Shown here: positions 46,451 to 55,379 of the stretch, in pieces
Numbering within the stretch: position 1 is the stretch's first letter
Layout of the letters: each line of letters starts with the position of its first letter
NCBI GenBank assembly: GCA_016125425.1
Contig: WGLT01000022.1
Location: 1-64,000, forward strand
DNA length: 64,000 nucleotides
DNA from: Alphaproteobacteria bacterium
GTDB lineage: Bacteria; Pseudomonadota; Alphaproteobacteria; Caulobacterales; Parvularculaceae
Reading direction: 5' to 3'
The notes under the pieces: model-generated
What the model was told of the DNA's origin: nothing
Seen by the model: only the letters and a program-made list of their open reading frames with translations
The model's database searches: none
Translations under genes and position numbers: made by a program

Positions 46451-47488
46451 ATGGGCGCGCGCAAGGGAAGAGCGATTTTCCTCAAGGCTTTCCCGCAGGG
46501 AATGCCGACGCCGGATCTGTTCGAGATTCGCGACTATGAAGCGCCGGAGCCGAAGGATGGCGAGCTTCAGATCCGCGCCGTCTGGATGTCGGTCGATCCT
46601 TATATGCGCGGGCGCATGCGGCCCGACATCAAGAGCTATATTCCGCCCTTCACCCTCGACAAGCCGCTTGACGGCGGCGTCGTCGGACAGGTGATCGCCT
46701 CGCGCCATCCCGATTTCGCCGAGGGCGATTACGTCGTCGGTTTCGAAGGCGGCTGGCGCGACTATGCGACGGTTCAGGGCGCCGGCGTGCAGAAGGTCTT
46801 TCCGGCGCTCGCGCCCTTGTCGGCTTTTCTGGGCGTTCTCGGCATGCCGGGCCTGACCGCCTGGTCCGGGCTCACGCAGATCCTGAAACCGAAAGAGGGC
46901 GAAACGCTGTTCGTCTCCGGCGCGGCGGGCGCGGTCGGCTCGCTCGTCTGCCAGCTCGGCAAGCTCAAGGGCCTGCGCGTCGTCGGATCGGCCGGCTCGC
47001 CGGAAAAATGCGCCTGGCTGGAGAAGGAGGCGGGCGTCGACGTCGCGGTCAACTACAAGGACCACAAGGACGCCGCCGCGCTGACCAAAGCGCTCGCCAA
47101 GGCGGCGCCGAACGGCGTCGACTGCTATTTCGAAAATGTCGGCGGCATGCATCTCGAAGCCGCGCTCAACTGCATCAATAATCGCGCGCGCATCGCGCTG
47201 TGCGGCCTCATCTCGATGTACAACCTGACCGCGCCTGAACCAGGCCCCTCCAATCTCGTCAATCTTCTGGCGCGCAGCGCGCTGATGCAGGGCTTCATCG
47301 TCTCGATCTATGTCGACCTTGCGCCCCAATTCGCCGGCGAGGTCGCGCCTTTGCTTGCGCAGGGAAAGATCAAATTCCGCGAGTCCGTTTATGACGGCCT
47401 CGAACGCGCGCCTGAGGCTTTCATGGGCCTCTTCAAGGGCGAGAATTTCGGCAAGGCGGTGGTGCGCATCGGCCCGGACGAAGCCTGA
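46451..47488 (+). CDS. Zinc-independent NADP-dependent oxidoreductase (MDR family)
   Basis: A 345-residue medium-chain reductase without the zinc-binding cysteines of alcohol dehydrogenases. The cofactor motif is GAAGAVGSLVCQLGKLKG, and the N-terminal block VWMSVDPYMRGRM with TFEGGWRDY-like sequence is typical of the leukotriene B4 12-hydroxydehydrogenase/YncB/curcumin reductase subgroup, which reduces activated double bonds in ketones and aldehydes. GGAGAC lies upstream of the ATG. It is monocistronic between the glycine-zipper gene and the tRNA. Confidence 0.88.
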   Translation: MGARKGRAIFLKAFPQGMPTPDLFEIRDYEAPEPKDGELQIRAVWMSVDPYMRGRMRPDIKSYIPPFTLDKPLDGGVVGQVIASRHPDFAEGDYVVGFEGGWRDYATVQGAGVQKVFPALAPLSAFLGVLGMPGLTAWSGLTQILKPKEGETLFVSGAAGAVGSLVCQLGKLKGLRVVGSAGSPEKCAWLEKEAGVDVAVNYKDHKDAAALTKALAKAAPNGVDCYFENVGGMHLEAALNCINNRARIALCGLISMYNLTAPEPGPSNLVNLLARSALMQGFIVSIYVDLAPQFAGEVAPLLAQGKIKFRESVYDGLERAPEAFMGLFKGENFGKAVVRIGPDEA

Positions 47489-47617
47489 GGGCGCGCCGGC
47501 CCGCGCCGCCCGAGCGAGGAGGGGAGGCGCCCGCGGCGCGCGCAATCTCCTTGACGACCGGCGGGGCCTATCCTAACACCGCGTCTCTCCCGCCCGGCGA
47601 GGGCGGCGAGGCGATGC

Positions 47618-47694
47618 GCGGGTGTAGCTCAGCTGGTTAGAGTGCCGGCCTGTCACGCCGGAGGTCGCGGGTTCGAGCCCCGTCACTCGCGCCA
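47618..47694 (+). tRNA. tRNA-Asp (GUC anticodon)
   Basis: A 77-base tRNA. The acceptor arms GCGGGTG and CACTCGC pair (one G-T), followed by discriminator G and an encoded CCA. The D-arm reads TAGCTCAGCTGGTTAGA, the anticodon loop CTGTCACG with GTC at 47652-47654, and the T-arm GGGTTCGAGCCCC. It stands alone. The CCA is genomic. An AT-rich stretch with repeated TTTCCACTT follows. Confidence 0.95.
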
Positions 47695-47815
47695 TTAAAT
47701 CAATGACTTAGCGTTAGCCGTTTCCTTCAATTTCCACTTTTTCCACTTCGTTGGCCGGCGCGTTTCCACTTTCGTTCTTGTGGCCCGCAAGCAGCGCTCT
47801 GCCGACTGCCCGCCG

Positions 47816-47853
47816 AAAACTGCGGCCCCGGACCGCGATCGCGCCGGGGCCGC
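47816..47853 (-). terminator. Rho-independent terminator of the peroxiredoxin gene
   Basis: A perfect 10-base-pair stem (GCGGCCCCGG 47822-47831 / CCGGGGCCGC 47844-47853) with a 12-base loop, followed on the minus strand by GCAGTTTTCGG. It lies about 30 bases beyond the peroxiredoxin stop. Confidence 0.75.
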
Positions 47854-47881
47854 CTTGTCGGCGATAAGGACGTCCGACCGT

Positions 47882-48511
47882 CTATTTGAGTTTGGTCACG
47901 CGCAGATAGGGCTTCAACTCCTCCCAGCCCTGCGGGAAAAGTTTCTTGGCCTCGTCGTTTGAAATCGACGGCGGGATGATGACGTCCTGTCCGGGCCGCC
48001 AGTCTGCGGGCGTCGCAATGCGATTGGCGTCGCCCGTTTGCAACGAGTCGATCACGCGCAAGATCTCATCGAAATTCCGGCCGACGCTCATCGGATAGGT
48101 CATTGTCAGGCGGATCTTGTGGTTCGGGTCGATGATGAAAACAGAGCGGACCGCTTGCGTTTCGCTTTCTCCCGGATGGATCATTTCATAAAGAGTCGCG
48201 ATCTTGAGATCCGGGTCCGCGACAATCGGAAATTGAAGATCGGTATGCTGCGTTTCGTTGATGTCTCCGATCCACTTCTTGTGTTCCTCTACCGTATCGG
48301 TCGAAAGCCCGAGCGGCTTGACATTGCGCTTTGCAAATTCTTTCGCAAGTTGCGAAGTGCGGCCCATCTCCGTCGTGCAGACCGGCGTGAAATCGGCCGG
48401 ATGGCTGAAGAAGAAGACCCAGCTTCCCTTCGCCCAATCGTGGAAATTGATGTCGCCTTTTGTCGTTGCGGCGGAAAAATTCGGCGCGATGTCGCCAATT
48501 CTAAGGCCCAT
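47882..48511 (-). CDS. 1-Cys peroxiredoxin (Prx6 type)
   Basis: Reduces hydrogen peroxide and organic hydroperoxides in the cytoplasm. The 209-residue protein carries the peroxidatic Cys45 in PADFTPVCTTEMG and lacks the C-terminal resolving-Cys pair of 2-Cys enzymes; the long C-terminal arm (PADWRPGQDVIIPPSIS) is typical of Prx6. The ATG at 48511 follows GGGAG by 7 bases; an upstream in-frame extension was rejected. A strong terminator lies downstream. It follows hisC on the same strand with 154 bases between, so it has its own promoter. Confidence 0.95.
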   Translation of the reverse strand: MGLRIGDIAPNFSAATTKGDINFHDWAKGSWVFFFSHPADFTPVCTTEMGRTSQLAKEFAKRNVKPLGLSTDTVEEHKKWIGDINETQHTDLQFPIVADPDLKIATLYEMIHPGESETQAVRSVFIIDPNHKIRLTMTYPMSVGRNFDEILRVIDSLQTGDANRIATPADWRPGQDVIIPPSISNDEAKKLFPQGWEELKPYLRVTKLK

Positions 48512-48665
48512 TGAAGTCTCCCTGTCTTGGACCTGAAGGCCCGGTCTGGCGATCTTCGCCCGACAGGACGCTCCAGGAAATCGCCAGGAGGTTAAGTCGC
48601 CCAACCGGAGCCGGGTTTCAATCAAAAAATAGCAGCGGTCGGACGGACGCCCTATAAAGGCTGTA

Positions 48666-49766
48666 TCAGCGGGGAGAGCGCGCGCATTCTTCAAGAACTG
48701 AAATGACGGCTCTCATATGCTTGTCCGGACCGATGGTGATCCGCAGGAAATCCGGCATGCCGTAATTTGAAAGACCGCGGACGAGCAGTCCGCGCGAGGC
48801 GAGCCGTTGTTCCGCTTCGGCTGCGCTCGCCGGGAAGCCTTTCGGAAAACGCGCCGTCACGAAATTCGTCGCCGACGGAATCGGCTCAAGACCAAGCGCG
48901 GTCAACGCGGCTGAGAGCTGTTCGCGGCCGTGCTCCGCGAAGGCGATCGAGCGCTCGACGAAATCATGGTCCTCGAGCGCGGCCAGCGCCGCGGCCTGCG
49001 CTGGACGCGTCGTGTTGAATGGCGGGCGAATGCGCTCCAGCGCGTCAGCGACGGGCGCAGGAACATAGCCCCATCCTATGCGAAGGGCGGCGAGGCCGTA
49101 TAATTTCGAAAACGTCCGTGTCACAATAATGTTGCCGGCGTTGCGCGCTAGGCTGAGGCCGTCGTCATAATCCGACGCGCCGCGCGCATATTCCGCGTAG
49201 GCGCCGTCGAGCACGAGCAGGATGTCGGACGGAAGGTTCGCATGCAGGCGCCGGATTTCGGAAAATGGCAGGCGCGTTCCCGTCGGATTGGCCGGGTTGG
49301 CGACAAAAACGATGCGCGTGCGCGCATCGACCGCCGCCAAAAGCGCGTCGACGTCGACCGTATGGTTCTTTTCGGGGGTCGACTTCACGTCGCCGCCTGC
49401 GGCGCGCGCTGCGATCGCCCAGGCGGCGAAGCCGTATTCAGGCTGGGCAATCATGTCGCCGGGGCTGAGATAAGCCTGGGCGAGCAACGCGAAAATCTCA
49501 TCCGATCCGCAGCCGAAGACGATGCGCTCGGGCTCCAATTCGAACTTTTCAGCGATCGCCCTCCGAAGGGCGCGCGCCTGCGAGTCGGGATAAAGATGAA
49601 GCTGCGCCGAGCACCGAAGAAAGGCCGACTGGGCGAGGGGGCTGGCGCCAAGGGCGTTTTCGTTCGCCGAAAGCTTGATCGCCTTGGCCCCATCGGGCTT
49701 TGTTGCGCGGCCCGGGCTGTAAGCGGAGATTCCGAGAATGCCGGGCTTGGGCGGCGGGAATGTCAT
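48666..49766 (-). CDS. hisC: Histidinol-phosphate aminotransferase (intact copy)
   Basis: Converts imidazole-acetol phosphate to histidinol phosphate. The 366-residue PLP enzyme keeps all key elements: VANPANPTG (pyridine-ring Asn), LVLDGAYAEY, Lys221 in TFSKLYGLAALRIG (Schiff base, with its following Arg), and LRITIG (carboxylate Arg). It is the last gene of the his operon, and its ATG overlaps the hisIE stop (ATGA). The operon also holds an upstream HisC-like domain lacking these residues (see 52458-54065), so this copy must supply the activity. Confidence 0.94.
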   Translation of the reverse strand: MTFPPPKPGILGISAYSPGRATKPDGAKAIKLSANENALGASPLAQSAFLRCSAQLHLYPDSQARALRRAIAEKFELEPERIVFGCGSDEIFALLAQAYLSPGDMIAQPEYGFAAWAIAARAAGGDVKSTPEKNHTVDVDALLAAVDARTRIVFVANPANPTGTRLPFSEIRRLHANLPSDILLVLDGAYAEYARGASDYDDGLSLARNAGNIIVTRTFSKLYGLAALRIGWGYVPAPVADALERIRPPFNTTRPAQAAALAALEDHDFVERSIAFAEHGREQLSAALTALGLEPIPSATNFVTARFPKGFPASAAEAEQRLASRGLLVRGLSNYGMPDFLRITIGPDKHMRAVISVLEECARSPR

Positions 49767-50407
49767 CGCGTCGCCTCCGTCGCGCGTCGTTCCAGAACCG
49801 CCATCACGTCTTCGAGCGCCGCGCCGCGCGCGCGCAAGAGAACGAGCAAGTGATAGAGCAAATCGGCGGCTTCCTCGCAGAGCTCCTCCTTTTCGCCGGC
49901 AGCGCCTGCGAGCGCCACTTCGAGACCTTCCTCGCCGACCTTTTGCGCAGCGCGCTTTGCGCCGGCGGCGAGAAGCCGCGCCGTATAGCTTTCGCTTGCG
50001 CCCTCGGCGGCGCGGGCGGCGATAACGCGCTCCAGCGCGCCGAGGCGTCCGACTCCGGGCGCGGTCTCTTCCGTGAAGCAGCTTGTCGTTTTTTCATGAC
50101 AGGCCGGGCCCGCCGGATCGACGAGAACGAGAAGGGCGTCGCTGTCGCAATCGGCAAACACCTCCGCCTCGCGCATGACGTCGCCGGAGGTATCGCCCTT
50201 GCGCCAGATTTCATTGCGCGAGCGGCTGAAAAAGACGGCGCGTTTCGTCGCGAGCGTTTCTGCGAGCGATGCTTCGTTCATATGGGCGAGCATCAGAACC
50301 TGGCGCGTCGCGCGGTCCTGCACGACGGCGGGAACGAGGCCGCCGCCTTTCGCCCAGTCGATGCGCCTAATGTCGGCCGCTTTCAGCGGCGCACGTCGAT
50401 TGCGCAT
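49763..50407 (-). CDS. hisIE: Bifunctional PR-AMP cyclohydrolase / PR-ATP pyrophosphatase HisIE
   Basis: Fusion of steps 2 and 3 of histidine synthesis. Residues 1-110 are the HisI part, with [23 protein letters not shown] and the zinc Cys motif [11 protein letters not shown]. Residues 120-214 are the HisE part, with [10 protein letters not shown] and [14 protein letters not shown]. The fusion is common in Enterobacteria and Bacteroidetes, while most alphaproteobacteria keep two genes. Its start lies 25 bases inside hisF and its stop overlaps hisC, so it is tightly coupled in the operon. Confidence 0.95.
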   Translation of the reverse strand: MRNRRAPLKAADIRRIDWAKGGGLVPAVVQDRATRQVLMLAHMNEASLAETLATKRAVFFSRSRNEIWRKGDTSGDVMREAEVFADCDSDALLVLVDPAGPACHEKTTSCFTEETAPGVGRLGALERVIAARAAEGASESYTARLLAAGAKRAAQKVGEEGLEVALAGAAGEKEELCEEAADLLYHLLVLLRARGAALEDVMAVLERRATEATR

Positions 50408-51150
50408 GAGATGAGATACTCCTTGAGATCGGAAATGGAGAAGATCGATCGGTGAAATACGCTCGCGGCGAGCGCGCCGCTGACGTCGGCGATCTCGAAA
50501 ACGTCGCGAAAGTGCGTCATCGCGCCCGCGCCGCCCGAAGCGATGAGGGGCGCGCGGGCCACGTCGCGCGCCGCGCTCAATTGCCTGATGTCATATCCGG
50601 CGCGTCGTCCGTCTTCATTCATGCAGTTCAAGACGATTTCGCCGGCGCCGCGATCCTGCGCTTCCTTGATCCAGTCGAGCGTACGCCGGCCGGCCGCGCG
50701 GCTCGCAGCCGGATCGCCGGTATATTGATGAACGAAATAGTCGCCGTCCTCGGCGCGGCTGTCGACGCCGACCACGACGCATTGCGAGCCGAAGCGCGCG
50801 GCCAGCGCGTCGATCAGGCCGGGGTTCTCCAGCGCGGGAGAATTGATGGAGATTTTGTCCGCGCCGCGCTCGAGCCGGCGCGCCGCATCGTCAAGCGAGC
50901 GAATTCCGCCGGCGATGGCGAAGGGAATATCGATCTCACGCGCGACCGCCTCGACCCAGGCGAGATCGACGGGCGCGCCGCGAACGCTCGCGGTGATGTC
51001 GTAGAGGACCAACTCGTCGGCGCCTTCATCACGATAGCGCCGCGCAAGGGGCGCGATCTCGCCGACGACCTCATGGCCTTTGAATTGAACGCCCTTGACG
51101 ACGAGGCCGTCGCGAATGTCGAGACAGGGAATGATTCTACGCGCCGGCAT
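50383..51150 (-). CDS. hisF: Imidazole glycerol phosphate synthase, cyclase subunit HisF
   Basis: Cyclises PRFAR with ammonia from HisH. The 255-residue (beta/alpha)8 barrel has catalytic Asp in [15 protein letters not shown] (near residue 11) and Asp in VGVDSR (near 130), and the phosphate sites GGIRSLDDA and SGGAGAM. The ATG at 51150 overlaps the end of hisA by 14 bases, and its 3' end runs 25 bases into hisIE. Confidence 0.96.
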   Translation of the reverse strand: MPARRIIPCLDIRDGLVVKGVQFKGHEVVGEIAPLARRYRDEGADELVLYDITASVRGAPVDLAWVEAVAREIDIPFAIAGGIRSLDDAARRLERGADKISINSPALENPGLIDALAARFGSQCVVVGVDSRAEDGDYFVHQYTGDPAASRAAGRRTLDWIKEAQDRGAGEIVLNCMNEDGRRAGYDIRQLSAARDVARAPLIASGGAGAMTHFRDVFEIADVSGALAASVFHRSIFSISDLKEYLISCAIDVRR

Positions 51151-51868
51151 GAATCGCCTCCTCAAGCGACAGACGATTTTCGTAGAGCGCTTTGCCGACA
51201 ATGGCGGCGGCCGCGCCGGCTGAGCGCAACGCTTTGATGTCGTCGAGCGAGGCGACGCCGCCCGAAGCCTGTATGTCGAGATCGGGATAACGCGCCGAGA
51301 CATCGCGAATAAGATCGAAATTCGGCCCGTTAAGCGCGCCATCGCGCGAAATATCCGTAATCAGAACATTGCGGAGTCCCGTTCCGGCGAAAGGCGCGAT
51401 CGCCTCGTCAAGGCGCAACGCCGATAATTCGCGCCAGCCATGAACCGCCACGAACGGCTTATCCTTCTCAATGCGAACATCGAAAGCGAGCGTCAGTCTG
51501 TCGGGACCGAATTCGCCGAGCCAGTCGCGAATCGTCTCCGGCTCGCGCAGGGCCAGGCTGCCGACGACGACGCGGCTGACTCCCGCTGCGAGGAGGCTGC
51601 GGACATGCGCGCGCTTGCGGACGCCGCCTGCGACCTGCAATGAGAGCGCGCTCCCTCGCGCGAGCGCGGCGATGAAATCGTGCTGGAGCGGCGCGCCGGC
51701 TCTCGCGCCGTCAAGGTCGACGACATGGGCCCAATTCGCGCCGGCTTTTTCGAAACCGGCGAGCGCGTCGGCAGGCGCGAGCGGGTAGCGAGTCTGCGCG
51801 CCGAAATCGCCTTGGTAGAGGCGAACGCAGGCGTTTCCCATGAGATCCATCGCGGGCAGTATGATCAT
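51137..51868 (-). CDS. hisA: ProFAR isomerase HisA
   Basis: Phosphoribosylformimino-5-aminoimidazole carboxamide ribotide isomerase, 243 residues, a (beta/alpha)8 barrel. The catalytic Asp is in [19 protein letters not shown] (Asp8) and the second in ISRDGAL. The phosphate loops QVAGGVRK and QASGGVAS are conserved. ATGA overlaps join it to hisH, and a 14-base overlap joins it to hisF. Confidence 0.95.
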   Translation of the reverse strand: MIILPAMDLMGNACVRLYQGDFGAQTRYPLAPADALAGFEKAGANWAHVVDLDGARAGAPLQHDFIAALARGSALSLQVAGGVRKRAHVRSLLAAGVSRVVVGSLALREPETIRDWLGEFGPDRLTLAFDVRIEKDKPFVAVHGWRELSALRLDEAIAPFAGTGLRNVLITDISRDGALNGPNFDLIRDVSARYPDLDIQASGGVASLDDIKALRSAGAAAAIVGKALYENRLSLEEAIHAGA

Positions 51869-52461
51869 GACGCGTTCAGAAAGTTGGAGAGAACGCGCGC
51901 GCCGGCGGCGCCTGAGCGCTCAGGATGGAACTGACAGCCGAAACGCCGCCCGTCTTCGACAGCCGCTGAAAACGCCTCGCCATATTCGGCGACGCCGATC
52001 GTCGCCGCGCCGGGCGGAGCGGCGTATCCGTGCACGAAGTAGAAAAAGGCGCCGTCTTCGACTCCCTCGAGCAAGCGCGACCCGGCGCGCGTCTTGCGCA
52101 CTCGGCTCCAGCCCATATGCGGCCATGGCGCGTTTTCGCCGGCGTCGAGCCTTGCGACGCGACCAGGCAACAGGCCCAAACCGGTCGCATCGCCCTCTTC
52201 GGACGCTTCAAAGAGCAGTTGCATGCCGAGGCACAGTCCGAGCAGGGGCGCGCGCGAGCCGCGAAGCGGTTCGGCAAGGCCCCTTTTGCTGAGTTGCTCC
52301 GCCGCATAGGCGGCCGATCCGACGCCAGGAAAAATGAGGCGCTCCGCGCGCGCAATGTCCGCCGGCTCGCGCGCAATATCCGCGCCGGCGCCCAGCCTTT
52401 CGAGGGCGAATATGACGGATGCGAGATTGGCGCATCCGATATCGATGACGGAAACCCTCAT
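51865..52461 (-). CDS. hisH: Imidazole glycerol phosphate synthase, glutaminase subunit HisH
   Basis: Releases ammonia from glutamine for HisF. The 198-residue class I amidotransferase has nucleophile Cys77 in GLCLGMQ and the His179/Glu181 dyad in CQFHPER; PGVGSAA holds the oxyanion strand. Its ATG overlaps the hisCB-fusion stop (ATGA) and its stop overlaps hisA in the same way. Confidence 0.95.
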   Translation of the reverse strand: MRVSVIDIGCANLASVIFALERLGAGADIAREPADIARAERLIFPGVGSAAYAAEQLSKRGLAEPLRGSRAPLLGLCLGMQLLFEASEEGDATGLGLLPGRVARLDAGENAPWPHMGWSRVRKTRAGSRLLEGVEDGAFFYFVHGYAAPPGAATIGVAEYGEAFSAAVEDGRRFGCQFHPERSGAAGARVLSNFLNAS

Positions 52462-54065
52462 GCGAGAACGCCTTTCGTGCTCGGCATGTCGTCGCCTTCA
52501 ACGCGAACCGCCTCGCGCAGCGCGCGGCCGAGCGCCTTGAAGCAGGCCTCTGTCTTGTGGTGGTCGTTCCGGCCGGACGTCGAAATATGCAAGGTCGCGC
52601 CGAGGCTGTCCGCGAAAGAGCGGAACGCGTGCTCGGTCATTTGCGTCGGATAGGCGCCGATCAACGGCGCCTCGAATGCGCCGTCAAAGGATAGAAACGG
52701 GCGCCCGGACAGGTCGAGCGCCACCTCCGCGCGCGCTTCGTCCATCGGCAGGGCGACAGCGAAACGTCTTATTCCGCGCTTGTCGCCAAGCGCCCTGCGC
52801 AGCGTCTCCCCGAAGGCGAGCATGCAGTCTTCAATCGTGTGATGCGCATCGACGTCCACGTCGCCGCTGCAGGACAGGACGAGCGAGAAGCCGCCATGCT
52901 TGGCGATTTGTTCGAGCATGTGGTCGAAGAAGCGGACGCCTGTGGTGATTCTGATTGGCTGCGTATTTTCGAGATCCACCGAAACCGCAATATCCGTCTC
53001 TTTGGTGCGCCGGGCGAGATCTGCGCGCCGCTCCCGGCGCGGAGCGGCGGCGACGCCGAAAGCGTCAAGCGCGAGATCGTTCTGAGAGGGCGTGCCGATC
53101 GTTAGCCGGAGCCCGGCAGGCGCACTGTCAGGCCGCCAGCTCACGCGAACGCCGCGCGCTGCGAGCCGGCGTGCGAGCGCGTCTTTGTCGCTCGCCTCAA
53201 GGAACAGGAAATCGCCGCCGCTTTCACGGATGCTCGCGACGAAAGGCGAGCCTTGAAGAGCGCGCCGCATGCGCGCGCGTTCGGATTTGATTTCGGCGAT
53301 GCGTTTTTGAACGATCGGCGCCTGAACGGGCGACAGCGCCGCGAGCGCGGCGCGAATGGTCGGCGAAGGAAGGGCGGACGCCGGCGAGACCTTGCGCAAG
53401 ACGGCGACGACGCTGGGATCTGCGATGACGGCGGCGCAAGGCGCGCCGGCGAGACCGTAAGCAGACGACAGGCTGCGCAAGACGACGAGATTTTCGACAT
53501 CGCCCGCAAGGCCGGCAAGGCTTTCGGCGTCCGAAAATTCCGCAAAGCTCTCGTCGACCACGATGATCGTATCGGAAAGTCGGGAGCACAGCGCGCGGAT
53601 CGTCTCCGGCGCGATGACGTCGCCGGTAGGGTCGGCCGGCGACGACAGAAGAGTCAGCCGCGCGCGGCGGGCCCTGTCCAAAAAATCCTTACTCTCAAGA
53701 GCCGACTCTTCGACGGACGCGCCCTGAATGATTGCGGCGCGTATGGCAAAATCGGCCGCCGGGGCGGCGATAACGACCAAGTCCCCGGCGGGCCGGCAGA
53801 ATGCGCGCAACAGAAGATCAACGGCGTCCTCAACGCCGCGCGCCGCGAGAATTTTCTCCTCCGAGACGCCGTAAATGGCGGCGAAACGCGATATCAGGGC
53901 CGCTGGCTGGTTTGCGGCGCGACGGTTGAGATCGCCGCCGTCGAGCGGCGGATAGGGGTTTTCGTTTTCATCGAGTCGAATGTCGTCCGGGCCGGCGAGG
54001 CGAGGGCGATGCTCCGGCAGCGCCAAGACTTCCGGGCGCGCAAGGCGTTCTGCGAGAGAGGTCAC
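52458..54065 (-). CDS. hisB: Fusion of a degenerate HisC-like domain with imidazoleglycerol-phosphate dehydratase (HisB)
   Basis: A single 535-codon frame. Residues about 346-535 are a complete IGP dehydratase with all manganese-binding histidine motifs (FDHMLEQIAKHGG, DVDAHHTIEDC, TEHAFRSFADSL, GRNDHHKTEA), starting as free-standing HisB proteins do at ADLARRTKETDI. Residues 1-340 are clearly HisC-like (LDENENPYPP, DPTG, VVDESFAEFS, LSSAYGLAG, LRLTIGTP), but the PLP-binding lysine is Ser201, the ring-binding Asn is Asp145, and the Arg following the lysine motif is lost. The dehydratase should work, and the aminotransferase domain should not. In E. coli the HisB partner is a phosphatase domain instead. 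Both ends show ATGA overlaps. Confidence 0.93.
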   Translation of the reverse strand: MTSLAERLARPEVLALPEHRPRLAGPDDIRLDENENPYPPLDGGDLNRRAANQPAALISRFAAIYGVSEEKILAARGVEDAVDLLLRAFCRPAGDLVVIAAPAADFAIRAAIIQGASVEESALESKDFLDRARRARLTLLSSPADPTGDVIAPETIRALCSRLSDTIIVVDESFAEFSDAESLAGLAGDVENLVVLRSLSSAYGLAGAPCAAVIADPSVVAVLRKVSPASALPSPTIRAALAALSPVQAPIVQKRIAEIKSERARMRRALQGSPFVASIRESGGDFLFLEASDKDALARRLAARGVRVSWRPDSAPAGLRLTIGTPSQNDLALDAFGVAAAPRRERRADLARRTKETDIAVSVDLENTQPIRITTGVRFFDHMLEQIAKHGGFSLVLSCSGDVDVDAHHTIEDCMLAFGETLRRALGDKRGIRRFAVALPMDEARAEVALDLSGRPFLSFDGAFEAPLIGAYPTQMTEHAFRSFADSLGATLHISTSGRNDHHKTEACFKALGRALREAVRVEGDDMPSTKGVLA

Positions 54066-55366
54066 GACGCATCCCCGGATTCGAGGCGAGCGAGCGCCGC
54101 GCGCGCATGCGCTTCCAGACCCTCAAGACGCGCAAGCCGCGCCGCCGCCGGCGCGAGACGGCGCGCAGCCTCGGCGGTCATTTCCTGGATCGCAAATGCG
54201 CGCATGAAGGAAGAGACATTGACCCCGCTCCAGCCGCGCGCCGCGCCGTCTGTCGGCAGCACATGGCTCGGCCCGTTGATGTAATCGCCGAACGCTTCGG
54301 CCGCGCGCGCGCCGCAAAAGATCGCGCCCGCCGTGGCGATCTCGCCGGCGAGCGCGCCTGGATCGCGGACATGAAGAGCGAGGTGTTCGGGCGCGTACAA
54401 ATTGGCGGCGCTCGCCGCGTCGGACAAATCGTCGACGATGATGAGGCGGGCGCTCTCAAGCGCGGCGCGCGCTATCGGCGCGCGCGGCAAATCGGCGAGT
54501 TGATCTTCAATGTCAGCGGCGACTGCATTGGCCAATCGCTCATCAGTACACGCAAAAAGAACTTGCGCGTCGCGATCGTGCTCGGCCTGGCTTAAAAGGT
54601 CCGCGGCGACAAGCGCGGGGTCCGCCGAATCGTCGGCGATGACGAACAGCTCCGAAGGCCCGGCGGGCAAGTCGATTGCAGGTCCGCCGGGAAGGCTCGC
54701 CGCATATGTCTTCGCAGCGGCGACAAAGGCGTTGCCGGGGCCGAAGATTTTGGCGACTGGCGGGATGGTTTCGGTGCCCAATGCGAGCGCGGCGACAGCC
54801 TGTGCGCCGCCGAGAAGTCGAAGCTCCGGCAAACCGCAGAGCGAAGCGGCGATGATCATCGCGGGCGCAACCCCGTTTTCGCCCGAGGGCGGGGTCACAG
54901 CTGCGATGTCGCAGACGCCGGCGACGCGCGCAGGAATCGCCAGCATTAGCAGGCTGGAGATGAGCGGCGCCGATCCTCCAGGAACGTAGAGCCCGACCCG
55001 TTCCAGAGGGCGATACACGCATCGGCATGTGACGCCGGGCGCGGTTTCGACGGCGCAGTCTGCGGGGCGCGTTCCGCGATGATAGGCGATAATTGTCTCG
55101 GCGGCCTGTTCGAGCGCAGCGATATCGCGCGCATCAAGCGCGCCGCGCGCGGCATTGACCGTCTCATCGTCGATTACGACGACGTCCGGCGCTTTGCCGT
55201 CGAATTCGAGCGAGAAATCGCGCAGGGCGGCGTCGCCTCGCTCGGCTACGCCCGCGAAGACGCGCTCGACCGTTTTGATAACGCGCGGGTCAGCGCCGCG
55301 GGCCGGCCGCGCAAGCGCGCGCCTGCGCTCCCGGTCATCGAGGTTCGCCCAGAATATCCGCTCCAC
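54062..55366 (-). CDS. hisD: Histidinol dehydrogenase
   Basis: Oxidises histidinol to histidine in two NAD-dependent steps. At 434 residues it is of normal length. Zinc ligands are seen in SQAEHD (Gln/His), FGDYINGPSHVLPT (Asp) and GLEAHARA (His), and the general-base region in LYAPEHLALHV. The VPGGSAPLISSLLMLAIPA loop is present. It begins 13 bases after hisG and overlaps the hisC-hisB fusion by ATGA. Confidence 0.96.
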   Translation of the reverse strand: MERIFWANLDDRERRRALARPARGADPRVIKTVERVFAGVAERGDAALRDFSLEFDGKAPDVVVIDDETVNAARGALDARDIAALEQAAETIIAYHRGTRPADCAVETAPGVTCRCVYRPLERVGLYVPGGSAPLISSLLMLAIPARVAGVCDIAAVTPPSGENGVAPAMIIAASLCGLPELRLLGGAQAVAALALGTETIPPVAKIFGPGNAFVAAAKTYAASLPGGPAIDLPAGPSELFVIADDSADPALVAADLLSQAEHDRDAQVLFACTDERLANAVAADIEDQLADLPRAPIARAALESARLIIVDDLSDAASAANLYAPEHLALHVRDPGALAGEIATAGAIFCGARAAEAFGDYINGPSHVLPTDGAARGWSGVNVSSFMRAFAIQEMTAEAARRLAPAAARLARLEGLEAHARAALARLESGDAS

Positions 55367-55379
55367 CGCGCCGCCTCCT

